Of a stretch of 64,000 nt of DNA, positions 34,013-45,260 are shown in pieces. The DNA comes from Phragmites australis (lineage: Eukaryota > Streptophyta > Magnoliopsida > Poales > Poaceae). The notes beneath the pieces were generated by a model. The model ran no database searches and was not told the origin of the DNA. It saw nothing but the letters and a program-made list of their open reading frames with translations. The position numbers and the translations under genes were made by a program. Positions within the stretch are counted from its first letter, which is position 1, and each line of letters begins with the position of its first letter. The stretch covers positions 50,703,001 through 50,767,000 of the forward strand of contig NC_084921.1 of the NCBI RefSeq assembly GCF_958298935.1. The letters are read 5' to 3'.

Positions 34013-35038
34013 ATGGGGCTCAACCTGGCGACGTGGCTCCTCCTTCTCGTCGGCCTAGCTAGTTTCGTCCCGTCGTGTACCGCTGCGCAGATCAAGACCA
34101 CCGACACGCGCTGGGACTTCCACCTTCCTTTACCCAACGGCGTCACCGGCGCCGAGAGCCTCGCCTTCGACGCCAAGGGCGAGGGGCCCTACGCCGGCGT
34201 CTCGGACGGCCGCGTCCTCAAGTGGGGCGGCAGCACCGTCGGCTGGACCACGTTCGCGTACAACGCAAACTACAGGAAGATCCCGCTGTGCACGGCGTCC
34301 GTGGTGCCGTCGGAAGAGACGGAGAGCATGTGTGGACGGCCGTTGGGCTTGCAGTTCCACACCAAGACCGGCGATCTCTACATCGCCGACGCATACTTGG
34401 GGCTCATGAGGGTTGGACCCGACGGCGGCGAGGCTGAGGTGCTGGCGACCGGCGCGGACGGTGTCCCATTCAACTTCGTGAACGGCTTGGACGTCGATCA
34501 GGCTACCGGTGACGTGTACTTCACCGATAGCAGCACGACATATCCGAGGAGGTTTAACACCGAGATAATGATGAACGCGGACGCGACCGGGCGGCTGCTC
34601 AAGTACGGCGCGCAGGCGAGGCGCGTCACCGTGCTGAAGGCCGGCCTACCGTACCCGAACGGCGTGGCGGTCAGCCGCGACGGGGCGCACGTCGTGGTGG
34701 CGCACACCGTGCCGTGCCAGGCGTTCAGGTACTTCCTCCGCGGGCCCAAGGCGGGGCAGTACGAGCGCTTCGCGGACCTGCCTGGGTACCCGGACAACGT
34801 CAGGCGTGACAACAAGGGAGGCTACTGGGTGGCGTTGAACCAGGAGAAGCAGCGGTTGGACGCGAAGTCGGCGACGGCTCCCGTGAAGCACTTGGTTGGT
34901 GTCCGCCTTGACTTCGACGGAGTGGAGCACGAAGAGTTGACGGCGGCCAAGGGCGTCACGCTCAGCGATGTGGCGGAGAGGAACGGTCAGCTGTGGTTGG
35001 GGTCCGTGGAGCTCGAGTACGTCGGCCTGGTGGCTTGA
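34013..35038 (+). CDS. Strictosidine-synthase-like secreted protein (SSL)
   Basis: This single-exon gene encodes 341 aa. The ATG at 34013 has a strong context (AACATGGGG) and opens a signal peptide (GLNLATWLLLLVGLASFVPS, cleavage near residue 24). The open frame extends upstream only through a TTG. The rest is a six-bladed beta-propeller of the strictosidine synthase/SMP-30/gluconolactonase superfamily, with ESLAFDAKGEGPYAGVSDGR, CGRPLGLQF, LYIADAYLGL, FVNGLDVDQATGDVYFTDSS, YPNGVAVSRDG and LPGYPDNVRRD. Length is normal for the family. Grasses do not make strictosidine. In a hand alignment, the position of the catalytic Glu of true strictosidine synthase is not Glu here (VTLSDVAERNGQLWLG). A Pictet-Spengler role is therefore unlikely and the substrate is unknown. 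The protein is expected in the secretory path, vacuole or wall. Confidence 0.92.
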   Translation: MGLNLATWLLLLVGLASFVPSCTAAQIKTTDTRWDFHLPLPNGVTGAESLAFDAKGEGPYAGVSDGRVLKWGGSTVGWTTFAYNANYRKIPLCTASVVPSEETESMCGRPLGLQFHTKTGDLYIADAYLGLMRVGPDGGEAEVLATGADGVPFNFVNGLDVDQATGDVYFTDSSTTYPRRFNTEIMMNADATGRLLKYGAQARRVTVLKAGLPYPNGVAVSRDGAHVVVAHTVPCQAFRYFLRGPKAGQYERFADLPGYPDNVRRDNKGGYWVALNQEKQRLDAKSATAPVKHLVGVRLDFDGVEHEELTAAKGVTLSDVAERNGQLWLGSVELEYVGLVA

Positions 35039-38000
35039 GCTGCCAGCATTAGCTAGTGTTAGGTTTAGTGATCCGATTAGTAGATAAACAATAGTTAGTT
35101 GTTACAGTTAAGCCGTAGCTTCATATGGTCTTGGACACAACCGTGCCTACCATATCACTACCGAACAAAGTTCATTACTGGTTTTCTTTGTTCAGTCTGA
35201 TGTGTATACAGTATACTTATGTAGTTGTGTGTTTTTGTTTCCATGCAATGTCACCAACCCGGATCATGTCGACAAATGCTCAACTCTTGCTCTCCCAAAA
35301 TCCTCTGTGACTAATCCCTCCCTGTCACGGCCGGACAAGTGAGGCATCAGCATCGTTCGAACCGTTAGATACGGTACCAAAAGCACCTTCCTTTCCTGAA
35401 GAGAGAGACTGCTCTCGCACGGAGGACCGATGTCATGTCCTGTCTCAGGTCCAGCCAAAAGCTTGCGATCGCGATTCCAACGTTAGCGCCGGCCGGCACG
35501 CGGCGTCGTAACAGTGAGCAGCAAACAGTGCGTGCCCATATGCAATACCGCAATACGCGCATGCACGCATCGGATTCCTTCATATCTAGCAGAGGAACTG
35601 ATGGAGTAGTTCAGGTGATCGGTTGTGTCGTCTACTCGTCTCGTCGCTGCCTCGTGACAGGTCTGACCCAGGTCAGGCGCTACGGTTCTTGCCGTTGAAA
35701 ATTGGTGCGTGTGGTAGATCGTTAAAGTAGATTATGAAAATCTATTATATTATTACTTGAGTGCTAAAAAGAGCCATTATATTCTCTCGAACGGTCACAA
35801 AATTATCAGGTTAATAAAAAATATAGATCATTTATTGTTATGAATATTTAACGGTCTATATTAAATCAAAATATTCATATCAAATACTATGATTAATAAA
35901 TAACTAAATTTAAAATAAAAATTAGCATATTAATATGGTTTGGTAAGAAAAATATCTAAATAAAGAGTCTAAATAGAATAAAATAAATAATAATTAAAAT
36001 TAGAGTTAGAATAGAAAAAAGATCCATATCAAATTATTATAAAATATTGTCTATGTAAAATCAAATTATCATAAAAATCAAATACCTAAGTAAATAGTCT
36101 ATTTAAAATAAATTAATCAAATATTATCATGATAAAATGTTACAGTAAAGCTAGCTATAATATTAGCATGAACCACCTTACTAGTACTTATTTAAAGTAG
36201 GGATACTGGTTATGAACTGTATGTATCGAAGAAGAAAACACAAAATTTTATATAGGTTCGGATATCCCTTAGGATAACAAACTTTAGTCGTGAAGCCCTT
36301 GTCAGATAATTCTCGTCGGGTATGACTCTGTTATGGATCTTAATGAGTTATTTTTGCTCCTATACGACTAGGCTTGCTTTATTTTGTTTATTTGACTTCT
36401 TAATTGGAATTCGATTGTCTAGCTTTAGAATCAACATCGCTTTAGATGCGCTTGGACGTACCATCTTCTCTCCTTAAATAGTCGAGTCAAATAAACGCAC
36501 CATCTTGGAGTTTCTAAATGTAACCTCACCAGATTGTATAACTTTAGAATGTTTGGAAGATTTGTTTATAATCTAGAGAGGGTTTCCATATATAACACAA
36601 TGAACTCTCTAGAATATTGACATCTACCTTATTTACCCCAACTATTATATCGGGTTAAGAATGTGTATATAGTGGATAACTGTTCTGAGAATATATCATA
36701 TATCTATTAAATATATATACATATTAATTATTTATTCCTCATCAGGAAGTATATACATACAGGTCAGGTCCTGTACTAAAAGTATGCGTAAAGTATACTC
36801 GTACATGCGTCATTTGGACAGAAGAGTCAGCTCTACTTCTGTACGATTACGGAAAACAGACAAGCAACGACTCTGATCTTAAACCAAGACAATTTCGTGA
36901 GGACACAGGCTTTTGCCGACCAGTGTAAGCTACTTGCACTAGAAACCGCACAGTCGATTAGGAAAAGGGTGAGCAACTGGCATAAGAAAGGGCAATGGAG
37001 AGGGATGAGTTATTGGCTTCCAATCTTCCATCGAACTGGCATAACAAGGAACATCCAATCTTCCATCGAGACATGATGAGCATATGCGTGTCGTTTATTT
37101 GCTCTTTTCCTGGACCTTTTCCTCCATTATGTGTAGACCAAGTACTACATTTTTGCTGTCATATCTGCAACGGACCTGAAAGAGGAACAATTTTATACTC
37201 AAAAGGTGGCACTCCGGCTAGCATCAGAAAGGAAAAGAAAGAATGGAAAGGCGGAAACCTAAACCGCGTTCCATGTTTTCGGGAACCATAAAAGCTCCGC
37301 CTGTTCAGTTTGTAGTCTTGTTAGCCGTATTAACGCTGCTACTTAACTTTCAGCCAGAACACGGTGTGCTTGGCTGCTCGGGTGCGTGAGCTACTCAGAC
37401 AACGTTCTGAAGCAGATACCCGGAAGGAAATTACGTGAGGCCCGGTCTTTAGTTTAGACCCATGTCGCGCCATGACACGTGCCCACGCGTACACAGGCTC
37501 ACACGCGCGTGTCGTGCGATCGAGCGTGCACGGCGCAGATAGAGGTCTCACCGGGGTCCTTCGCACGCGGGCCTTATAGAATTTTCGTCCCAGATAACCC
37601 CCTACCGAGAACATAGTTTGTAATTGGATCGTTAAGAGGTTAACCACCCAACAAGTATGAACAGTCAGTCGCTTCCTGGCATTGATGCCTGAAATAGCAT
37701 GCATTGATGCATATTCACTTTATAGAATCGCAGAGGATGTGAAACAGTCACCCGCTTCCATGCACCAAAAAAGGTCGAGCCTTGGATTCCATTTCCATCG
37801 AAACGGTCGCAAAACTTTTTTGGAGTCTCGCATGAGTACACCTCGATCAAAGTTCCGAAATTCAGGTCATGTGTCTCGAGGCAATAAGTCTCTTTCTCCT
37901 TTCATTAAACAGTTGCTCAAACTTCAGAGCCTAATTGCAATGGTTTCGCGCATTTAAACCAAAACTGATGTGGACATAGGGTGTTTTAGCATAAGAAAGC

Positions 38001-38154
38001 CTGGTGATCGCCATTGCTCAAAATTCAGTATCTAAACTGAACCAAGAGAAGAACCAAGAAATAGCCCTTACCAACAGTTTAAAAGGTTGCGTCTGTTTTG
38101 CAGCGAGTGCAAGTACTATTACTAATAGCATCCGAGGAAACATCATATATGTCA
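35039..38154. other. Intergenic region
   Basis: 35039-35250 is probably the 3'UTR of the SSL gene. 35690-36180 is strongly AT-rich. 36220-36660 contains TATAGGTTCGGATATCCC and nearby text that resembles the primer-side part of a decayed LTR. 37330-37650 is GC-richer without a coding signal. No gene was supported. Confidence 0.45.
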
Positions 38155-38365
38155 TCATGATCTGGCCTGAAGTCTGAAGATCATTTTAGGATGCTTCCTG
38201 ACACTTTCAGGGATACTATAGCTGCAATGAGTCCTGGATTCCGCAACCAACATAGCCTCCTTGTTCAACCAGACATAAAAGCGTCGATCATGATGACATA
38301 CTTCTGATAATGTCTCGCTTCGCTCTACTCCTGATCCCAGAGCAACAATTGGCACAAATCGAGTA
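38155..38365 (-). other. Candidate terminal exon, possibly an alternative 3' end of the exonuclease gene
   Basis: On the minus strand TTTAATGTTGCAG forms a good acceptor, followed by an open stretch to a TGA at 38157-38155. Joined to the donor at the end of exonuclease exon 4 (phase 2), the frame stays open for 69 residues, including VPIVALGSGVERSE, CHHDRRFYVWLNKEAM and CSYSIPESVRKHPKMIF. I do not recognise the peptide. It could instead be the last exon of a broken or separate gene. The phase match alone has a one-in-three chance. Confidence 0.3.
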
Positions 38366-38903
38366 CTGCAACATTAAACCAAAGCGAGTAGGGTCGCACA
38401 TTTGTGCTTCTCATGGCATGAATAAACTTTCGATGCTGACGCTAACAGTTGGCAGCTTGCCAGCTTGAAATTACAAATATATGTTAGTACAAACTTACAA
38501 CAAACTGCTTGTATCTAATGATATACATCAACGAGCAGCTACCAGAAGAAAGTACTCCATCAGGAATCTCCTGGCAAGGTACTCGATGGATCATAGTACT
38601 ATAATTGCAGCTTGTTCCTGACCATTCTTTAAGCTTGTTCCGGATATAAAGGACCCATCAAGACAGGCCTTCCAAGCTTCTATTTTGCAGCTAGCCTGAA
38701 CCTAGGTAGACTACTCCATTTCCACACATTACTACTGGCAAGAATGTGCGACCACAACTACTTTGGAGCAAGGAAATAGTATACCCAAAAATTTCAGCTA
38801 ACTGGCTCCTTCAACATTTATACATCCCTCTTTTCATGTTAAGTGATACAGTCTGTGAGGAAGAAACTCAGCTTGTGGAATATTTAGATCATACCGGCTA
38901 TTT

Positions 38904-39194
38904 AGGCACTGTTTGGTAGGTATCCACCTCACAGCTCCACATCATATCTTAAGTTTGTAGAGGCATTCGCTTTTTTGCCACTCTGAGGAAGTGACAATTG
39001 CTCATTAGCCATCTTGTTCCACATGCATAGACTCAAAGCGGCCCGCATGTCATCCTCAGCAGCAATTGTCACTTCCTTAGAGTGGCAACTGAGCAATTAT
39101 CCCCCCTCGGTGTACCAACAACTCCATAAATTTCTAAAGCTAAAAATAACCAGCTCCAAGAATTCTTGAATCTAGAGCTCTGCCAAACAAGCCT
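38904..39194. mobile_element. MITE at the 3' end of the exonuclease gene
   Basis: GGCACTGTTTGGTAGG at about 38905 and CTCTGCCAAACAAGCC at 39178-39193 are imperfect inverted ends. Internal arms TGCCACTCTGAGGAAGTGAC (from about 38979) and the near-complement ending at about 39087 could fold into a long hairpin. The right end has the same TTTGGCAGAGCTC as the MITE at 23733-24034. It starts within two or three bases of the exonuclease stop codon, so it forms the 3'UTR of that gene. Confidence 0.65.
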
Positions 39195-40800
39195 TTAGCT
39201 TCTGCCTTCGTTAAATTTAAGGATGAAGTCAGATAGAACACTGGTGTCATTGGATGTGTTCCTTGTGGATAACCATCTGTCGTCAAGCTGGACATTTACA
39301 TCCCTGTGGCATGACAAAGGAATAAGTTCAGTTGTCCTTTTAGGCTTTCATGCAGCAACCGCTGCGAATGATGTCTCTAAACATACTTCCACTGCTACAT
39401 TTGTGTACTCTTTCTCGATTACAAAATGCAGGTTAGTTTTGTAGGTCTGTACTCATCAGTACACTTGCCTATCTAGAATGATTTGAATGTGGTGCATATT
39501 AGATTGAAGTTTTGGATATTTTTTGTTACTGCAAAATGGAAAATTCATACCTCTTCAGACTAAGAACTTCATAATTTTTCCGCAAGTAATCTGCATGCTT
39601 AGTGAGAGCATCCTGAGCATAATCCTTGCCGACAGTTCTAATTGCAGCTGTATTGAGCAAGTTTTCTAATGAACCATGTTTATTAAGTAGTTTCACTGCA
39701 GTCTTTCGACCAAAACCCGGAACCAAGTGCTGGATTCCTGGAACACCGTCTCCTTCATCACCCATGAAGCATCCTGTGCAGCATAACTTCCAATTCATTA
39801 GTCAGTTAGATAAACGGTCTCTGAATGGTAAAAAGAAAAGGTACAATCATAGATTGATACCAAAGAAATGAACTCACTAAGGCTTAAATCTGCAGTAGGA
39901 TCACACTTGTATTGCGCGATATAATGCCTTAGTGTATAAAAAGACCATCGGCCAATCTCGGGAATGGGCATAACTAACTGAACATCTTCAGATATCAGCT
40001 GCTTGAAGTCCTTGTCTGGTGAGCCAATGACAACTCTAAAACCTTTCTGTAAAACCTGCTCTGTCAAGGTAGCCACCACATCATCTGCCTCGTACCCATC
40101 GACTCTGACAACCTGAGTTTGCCGTTTATAAATTATCAAGCATCAGAATTCGACCTGAGAATACAACTACACAAGTTTATACATTTGTGTTCACTATATC
40201 TGGTGCACCCACCGGGACATTGCACTCGCGGAGAACGTCGACGACGCGCGAGTCGGCGCCGGTGCCGACGCCGCGAGCCCTGTGCGCCTTGTACGACGGC
40301 AGCAGCCGCCTCCGATACTCGTTCCCTCCCTCCCCGTCCAAAACCTACGACAAGAGAGAGAATTTCAGAAATCACATAAAGATTACTCCTCCTTTGTAGA
40401 AAGTCTGGGAGGGTGTCCTCACGGCGACGACGGGGTCGCGGAGGCTGACGTGCGCGAAGAAGAGCGCGAGCCAGCGCGCGAAGGCGCCGAGGCTGCGCTG
40501 GGAGCCGCGAAAGCAGAGCGGGTTGACGTCGAGGAAGAACACCCGGGACTTGGCGGGCTTCGCCGAGGCGCCGTCTCTGCCCGCCAGGTGCTTGCGGGAA
40601 TGCCTCGCAGACGGCGGCGTGCTGGAGACGGCCGAGGCGGAAGTAGAGTACGAAGAGGAGGCAGTGGTGGCTGGAGTCGCGATGGGGCGGAGGGGGCGAG
40701 ACCTGAGGGGCGCCGCTGCCCCTGTGGCGGTAACCGGAGCTAGCGGCGACGCGGCGACCGCGCCCACGGCGGGCAATGGCAATGTCACTGCCATGAGCAT
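39195..40800 (-). CDS. Organelle-type 5'-3' exonuclease (PolI N-terminal/FEN family)
   Basis: Five exons on the minus strand (40800-40423, 40344-40213, 40112-39878, 39773-39551, 39303-39195) have GT-AG introns and consistent phases and give 358 aa. Residues 1-85 are Ala/Ser/Thr/Pro-rich with basic residues and almost no acidic ones, an organelle transit peptide. The nuclease core follows: RVFFLDVNPLCFRG, YRRRLLPSYKAHR, GYEADDVVATL and GSPDKDFKQLI (metal-binding acids), then the H3TH DNA-binding region MGDEGDGVPGIQHLVPGFGR. It resembles the 5'-3' exonuclease domain of bacterial DNA polymerase I. Plant relatives lack the polymerase part and are thought to act in chloroplast or mitochondrial DNA repair and primer removal. 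The last exon was found by its acceptor CCACAG and the family-like DVNVQLDDRWLSTRNTSND. A MITE abuts the TAA stop. Confidence 0.92.
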
Positions 40801-41221
40801 GGCGTTTGGTTTGGTTCGAAGCGGCGGTGGGAGTTGTGGATAAAAGGGCCGGAAGAGATAGAGAGAGAATTTTTTTGGGCTTAAACTTGTTATGGGTGAA
40901 AAGTCTATCTTATATCATGATTAATGGGCTGCATTAGTTTTAGTATGAGAGGCCCAACATAATTCAAAATTGCATTATTTCCCAACGGGACTGCTATACA
41001 ATAGCTAGCTAATTATTTTTATGGTTGCAGTTAAATTTTGTGCCATCAGATTTGCTATGGGATTTGTGCTCTTCTTTGGGCTCTTTAGTTGTGAATGTTG
41101 TAGGGGCAAAATATTTGGGTGCAAATGCTCAATTGGGTGCAAAGATGCAAATAATGAACGTGGTCCGTCGGATCTCAATCCAACGTCTCTCGTTCAGGTG
41201 GATGGGATCTCTCTTATTCAC
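40801..41221. other. Upstream region of the exonuclease gene
   Basis: The first 60 bases hold a purine-rich leader. The rest is AT-rich with no clear TATA. No other gene was seen before the Tourist element. Confidence 0.4.
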
Positions 41222-41224
41222 TTA

Positions 41225-42064
41225 GGATGTATTTGGTTGGAGGATCAGGTTGGATGAGATATGGCCATCCCTGTTGTTTATGATGGTATGATCCAATTTT
41301 TTATTTGATTGGTATGGATAGAATGAGCCAGTTTTCTGTTTGGTTGGTGGGTTAGAATGAATACGATGAATTAGTTTCTGTTTGATTGGATGGATTAGAC
41401 GAGTTGAGTTGGTTATAATGATTTCTCGATGAGTCACTATTATCCCTTGATTGTGTAGTATTTTGATGAATTTGTGCATTTTTGAATCTGTTTGATTTCA
41501 AATTGAATTAAAAAGATAATATCACATAAAATGATAAAAATACATATAAATAGAGTATTACAAAGGAAATCACTTTTTTACTAAATAACCTAGTGTTCAA
41601 AACATTTTTATAAATTAGTACATCACATGAGAAGAATATTAGTGAATTTTCCCATATTTTTGGAATTTATTTGAGAAATTAAAAATTACTAGAATTTATA
41701 AAAGTATGTTTCTTTGGAGAATTTTAATTAAATATTAGCTTAGAAGTTTTAGATCAAAGCAATTAAAACAGGTTACTAGTGAGATCTAGTTTGCTCATAA
41801 AAAAGTTTAAAATTTTTAGACCACCCTTATACTCCCAAATAAAATCAAGAGTTTAATAAAAAGCATGAACAAAACACAACACAAATAACGCACAAACGAT
41901 GGATGGCTCGGTCCGGCTGTTTTTTGCCTGGATAAACTGATCCAAGATATTAGATAATATTCTCTAATGGTGGTCACCTCATCCACTTTATCCATCCAAT
42001 CAAACACCATGAAAAGCTAGACGGTCATCACCCATCCAGGTTTATCCATCCATAAAACACATCC
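41225..42064. mobile_element. Tourist/PIF-Harbinger-like element, 840 bp
   Basis: GGATGTATTTGGTTGG at the left and, reversed, GGATGTGTTTTATGG at the right are flanked by TTA (41222-41224 and 42065-42067). Subterminal GGATGGATAAA and TTTATCCATCCA copies repeat in inverted order. The centre is AT-rich and has no transposase. It ends only 11 bases from the gypsy element that follows. Confidence 0.8.
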
Positions 42065-42075
42065 TTATGGGCTTG

Positions 42076-42656
42076 TGTCGGAGGGTGAACTCCTCAAGCG
42101 GGGATCCGGAGGGACCCCTTTGAGATTCGGCCGAGGGGATGATTCTGAATCCGTTTTGCCGGTGAAATAAATAGGCGTAAATGTGATGCAGGTGGAATGG
42201 AAGGATCGGATGTAGGAAGCAGTAAATGCTTAGGGGATTTTTAGACAGGTTCGGATTGCACTGAGCGTAACACCCTACTTCTGTGTGTATGCTATAAATG
42301 CTCTGTGAGTGTCTCTCTGAGTGTTTACTGGGTTACAAGAATATTTATCTAGCCTAGAACTTCGTGCTCCTAGTTCTTCGGTGCTCGTCGTCGGTTTCCG
42401 AGGATTGATCTCGTCCGAACTGGTCCTTGGTTTAACTGAACTTGACTTCCTTCTTTCTTAGCTCGTACTGGGTCCTCCTCGTTCTTCGGCGAGCCGCCCG
42501 GCATATATACCCGCTGGGGCGGTAGCGTGCACAGAAAGGGATGGCGCGATTTCCGAGGAAGAGCCGCGAGAACTGGAGACTGCTCGGGGGCGGTCGGGAG
42601 CTGTGACCCAGCACCTTGCCCCGAACACTCATCACGCTCCACCACCTGTACCACGC
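42076..42656 (-). repeat. Left LTR remnant of the gypsy element
   Basis: Starts TGTCGG and has GACAGGTTCGGATTGCACTG and AACACCCTACTTCTGTGTG, text usual in grass gypsy LTRs, and a GCATATATACCCG element near 42500. The junction with pol lies somewhere before 42656, where the solo LTR enters. Confidence 0.6.
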
Positions 42657-42984
42657 TGAAAGTGCATCTAGGCCCCTTATGTGGGTTTTGGCTTATTGAT
42701 GACAAAACGATTAAGGATCTAATATGTTTATCTAAGTTATGAATATGTTTAAATCTTAGTTGAGAAGACATATGACGTTTGACGCCCGTCGAAAAGAAAG
42801 GAGAAGCAACTAGGAGTACTCAATAGGATTTAAATTCTTTTCTTTTTGAAATTGAGTCTAGAATAGCCGCTCTATTAAGAAAGTTGCATTTGATTGCTTG
42901 ATTAGTGTCTCAATGCTCAAGATATCATTTAGAATCAACAAGTTGAGAGACACACTCACCTACGGACACCAGGTTAGTTCTGCA

Positions 42985-43565
42985 AAGTTCAATGAGTCCG
43001 GATACTCCGGTGTTCACCGGATACTCCGGTACTCAGTATTTAGTCCGGAGTCTCCGAGGTAGACTCCGGCAGAGGGTGCTCGGTTCCGATTTATTTTTGT
43101 TAAAAAATGACCGGAGTCTCCGGTGTTTATCGGATACTCCAGTAGTTGGTGAGTTTTAAGGTCAGATTCTCCGAGGGAGACTCCGCCAGAGAGTCTCGGT
43201 TAAGTCTTTATTTTTATTGAAAAAGACCGGAGTCTTCGGTGTTCACTGGATACTCCGGTAGGAGAAAAAGTTTTAATCAGAGTTTCCGAGGGAGACTCCG
43301 GCAAGGGTGTCTCATTTAGCATTTATTCTTTTTGATAAAAAAAATCGGAGTCTCCGGTGTTCACCGGATACTCCGGTACCTGGAGAGGCCGGAGGGTCCG
43401 GCAAGTCTCCGGACTTAGTCTTTTTGAAAGTCCTGTCAGGACCGGAGACTCCGGTAACTTAACAGAATTGTAACGGCTAGTTCTGACACGTTATGTGACC
43501 ATTCTGACGCCGTTTTTGGATTTGGGGCCGGATACTTCGGTGTTCACCGGATACTCCGGTCAGGT
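42985..43565. repeat. Palindromic CCGGAGTCTCCGG-type repeats in the solo LTR U3
   Basis: Units such as CCGGTGTTCACCGGATACTCC alternate with CGGAGTCTCCGG and GACTCCGGCAGAG. At least five clusters are spaced roughly 110-130 bases apart, each cluster able to form hairpins. A smaller cluster follows at about 44215-44290 near the 3' end. Confidence 0.9.
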
Positions 43566-43601
43566 CTGACAGAACAGTAACGGCTAGTTTTTTAGAGATG
43601 G

Positions 43602-43610
43602 CTATAAATA
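43602..43610 (+). promoter_or_regulatory. TATA box of the solo LTR
   Basis: CTATAAATA follows directly after the palindrome-rich U3 and is the likely core promoter of the former retroelement. A solo LTR can keep this activity and read out toward the gypsy remnants. Confidence 0.7.
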
Positions 43611-44361
43611 CTCCAACACCCTATGGCATTTAAGGCTTGCTGTTGCTGGTGAACTCTAGACTCCTTGAGCACTTTAAGAGCATTCAAAGTCCCTCCAACC
43701 ACCTCTAGTGCAAAGTTTGCAAAATTTAGTGAGTTTGGGTTTGGAGAGAGTTTAAGCCACTTGAGCATTGAGTTCTTCCTCGAACATTCGCTATGATCTT
43801 TACAGTTGAAGCTTTGTGCTTCTAGACGGCAAGGCGTCTCCCGTAGAGCACCCAATCTTTGTGGAGTGCCACGGGAAGTTTGTAATCAATTTCGAATTGA
43901 GTAAGGAAATTCTAACTTGATCTTTGTGGTCGCTAGAAGAGGATAGGGTTGGAAAAGACCCGGCTCTTTGTGAGCTCCTCAACGGAGACGTAGGCACTTC
44001 TTTGTGAGGTGGCCGAATTCCGGAATAATCTCTCGCGTTCTTATTTGTGCAATTTGCTTAATCGTGTGAATTTGTGATTCTTCATATAAATTGCCCTAGT
44101 GATTATCTTACTAATATTAATTGTTATTTTAGCTCCGTGATAACTAGTAGACCTAGCTTCAACTATAGATTCTAGCTACTCGCTTTAATTCGTAGTTGTT
44201 CTTGATTTCCTGTATAGACCGGAGACTCCGGACTAGACCGGATACTTCGGACCAGACCAGAGTATCCGATCTTCACCGGAGTATTCGGCAGATTTAATCC
44301 GTTGTTTTAGTTTTAATTTTCAGAAAAACCTATTCACCCCCCTCTAGGCACTTTCACACGC

Positions 44362-45260
44362 TCACGACCTAAGGAGTGGCCGAGACGTAGAGCAGTAAGG
44401 GCTCGCCCTCGGAGGGGGCCACCAGTATGGGCGGTGAGGTGAGATACTTCTTCAAATCTTGGAAGGCCTGCTCTACCTCCGGTGTCCAGTCAAAGCGACG
44501 GTCTTCTTCAAGAGTTTGAAGAGAGGGAGCCCCCGCTCCCCGAGCTTGGAGATAAAGCGCCCCAGGGCCGCCATGCAGCCAGCGAGGCGCTGAACTTTCT
44601 TGAGTCGAGCCGGGGGTCGCATCTGCTCGATGACCCAGATCTTCTCTGGATTGGCTTTGATTCCTCGGCTAGAGACCAAGAAACCAAGGAGCTTGCCCGC
44701 GGGCACCCCGAAGACACACTTCTTGGGGTTAAGCTTCAAGCGGGTAGTGCGGAGACTGTTGAAAGTCTCGGCTAAGTCCTCCAGCAAGGTGGCGCGGTCT
44801 CGGGATTTGACTACGAGATCATCGATATAAGCCTCGACGTTGCGGCCAACCTGCGAGTCAAGGGTAATGCGCACGGCGCACTGGAAAGACAACCCAGCGT
44901 TGCACAAACCAAATGGCATTGACACATAACAATAAGTCCCCACCGGAGTGGTAAAAGAAGTTTTTTCCTCGTCCTCTACGGCCATGCGAATTTGGTGATA
45001 ACCAGAGTTTGCATCTAGAAAGTATAAAAGATCGCACCCCGCGGTTGTATCTACAATTTGGGCAAGCCTTGTTTAAGTCGGTGTAGTCGACGCACATGCG
45101 GAGCTTGCCGTTGACCTTCAGGACGATGACTAGGTTTGCCAGCCACTCGGGGTGGAGGACTTCTCGGATGAAGCTGGCGTCAAGGAGCTTTCTTACTTGC
45201 TCCCGGATGAACTCCTGGCGCTCGGGCGCTTGCCGCCAAACTTTCTATCTCACCGGTCGT
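44362..45260 (-). pseudogene. Gypsy reverse transcriptase remnant
   Basis: Pieces in more than one frame give LRMCVDYTDLNKACP, then after a frameshift SFTTPVGTYCYVSMPFGLCN, the active-site YIDDLVVKS, LKLNPKKCVFGV and RLAGCMAALGRFISKLGERG, and in a further frame FDWTPEVEQAFQDLKKYLTS up to LLLYVSATP. The order is that of a Ty3/gypsy RT running into RNase H. Frameshifts near 44985-45060 and several stops make it non-functional. Confidence 0.85.

Larger units (their letters stand above)
42657..44356 (+). mobile_element. Solo LTR (gypsy type), 1.7 kb
   Basis: TGAAAGTGCATCTAGG opens and TCTAGGCACTTTCA closes the unit, with TG/CA ends. A perfect target duplication CACGC lies at 42652-42656 and 44357-44361. 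No internal region or second LTR is present, so two LTRs have recombined and removed the element body. U3 (about 42990-43565) is packed with CCGG palindromes. A TATA box follows at 43602. It is inserted into the RNase H region of the older gypsy element. Confidence 0.93.

Noticed and set aside
33031..34176. 381-codon open frame on the minus strand upstream of and overlapping the SSL gene
   Set aside because: Arg/Ser/Pro-rich, no family motif, overlaps the coding start of a convincing gene, and lies in GC-rich DNA where long chance frames are expected.
42985..43565. CRISPR-like array
   Set aside because: Repeats are palindromic motifs inside a plant LTR with irregular spacing and no unique spacers of constant length.
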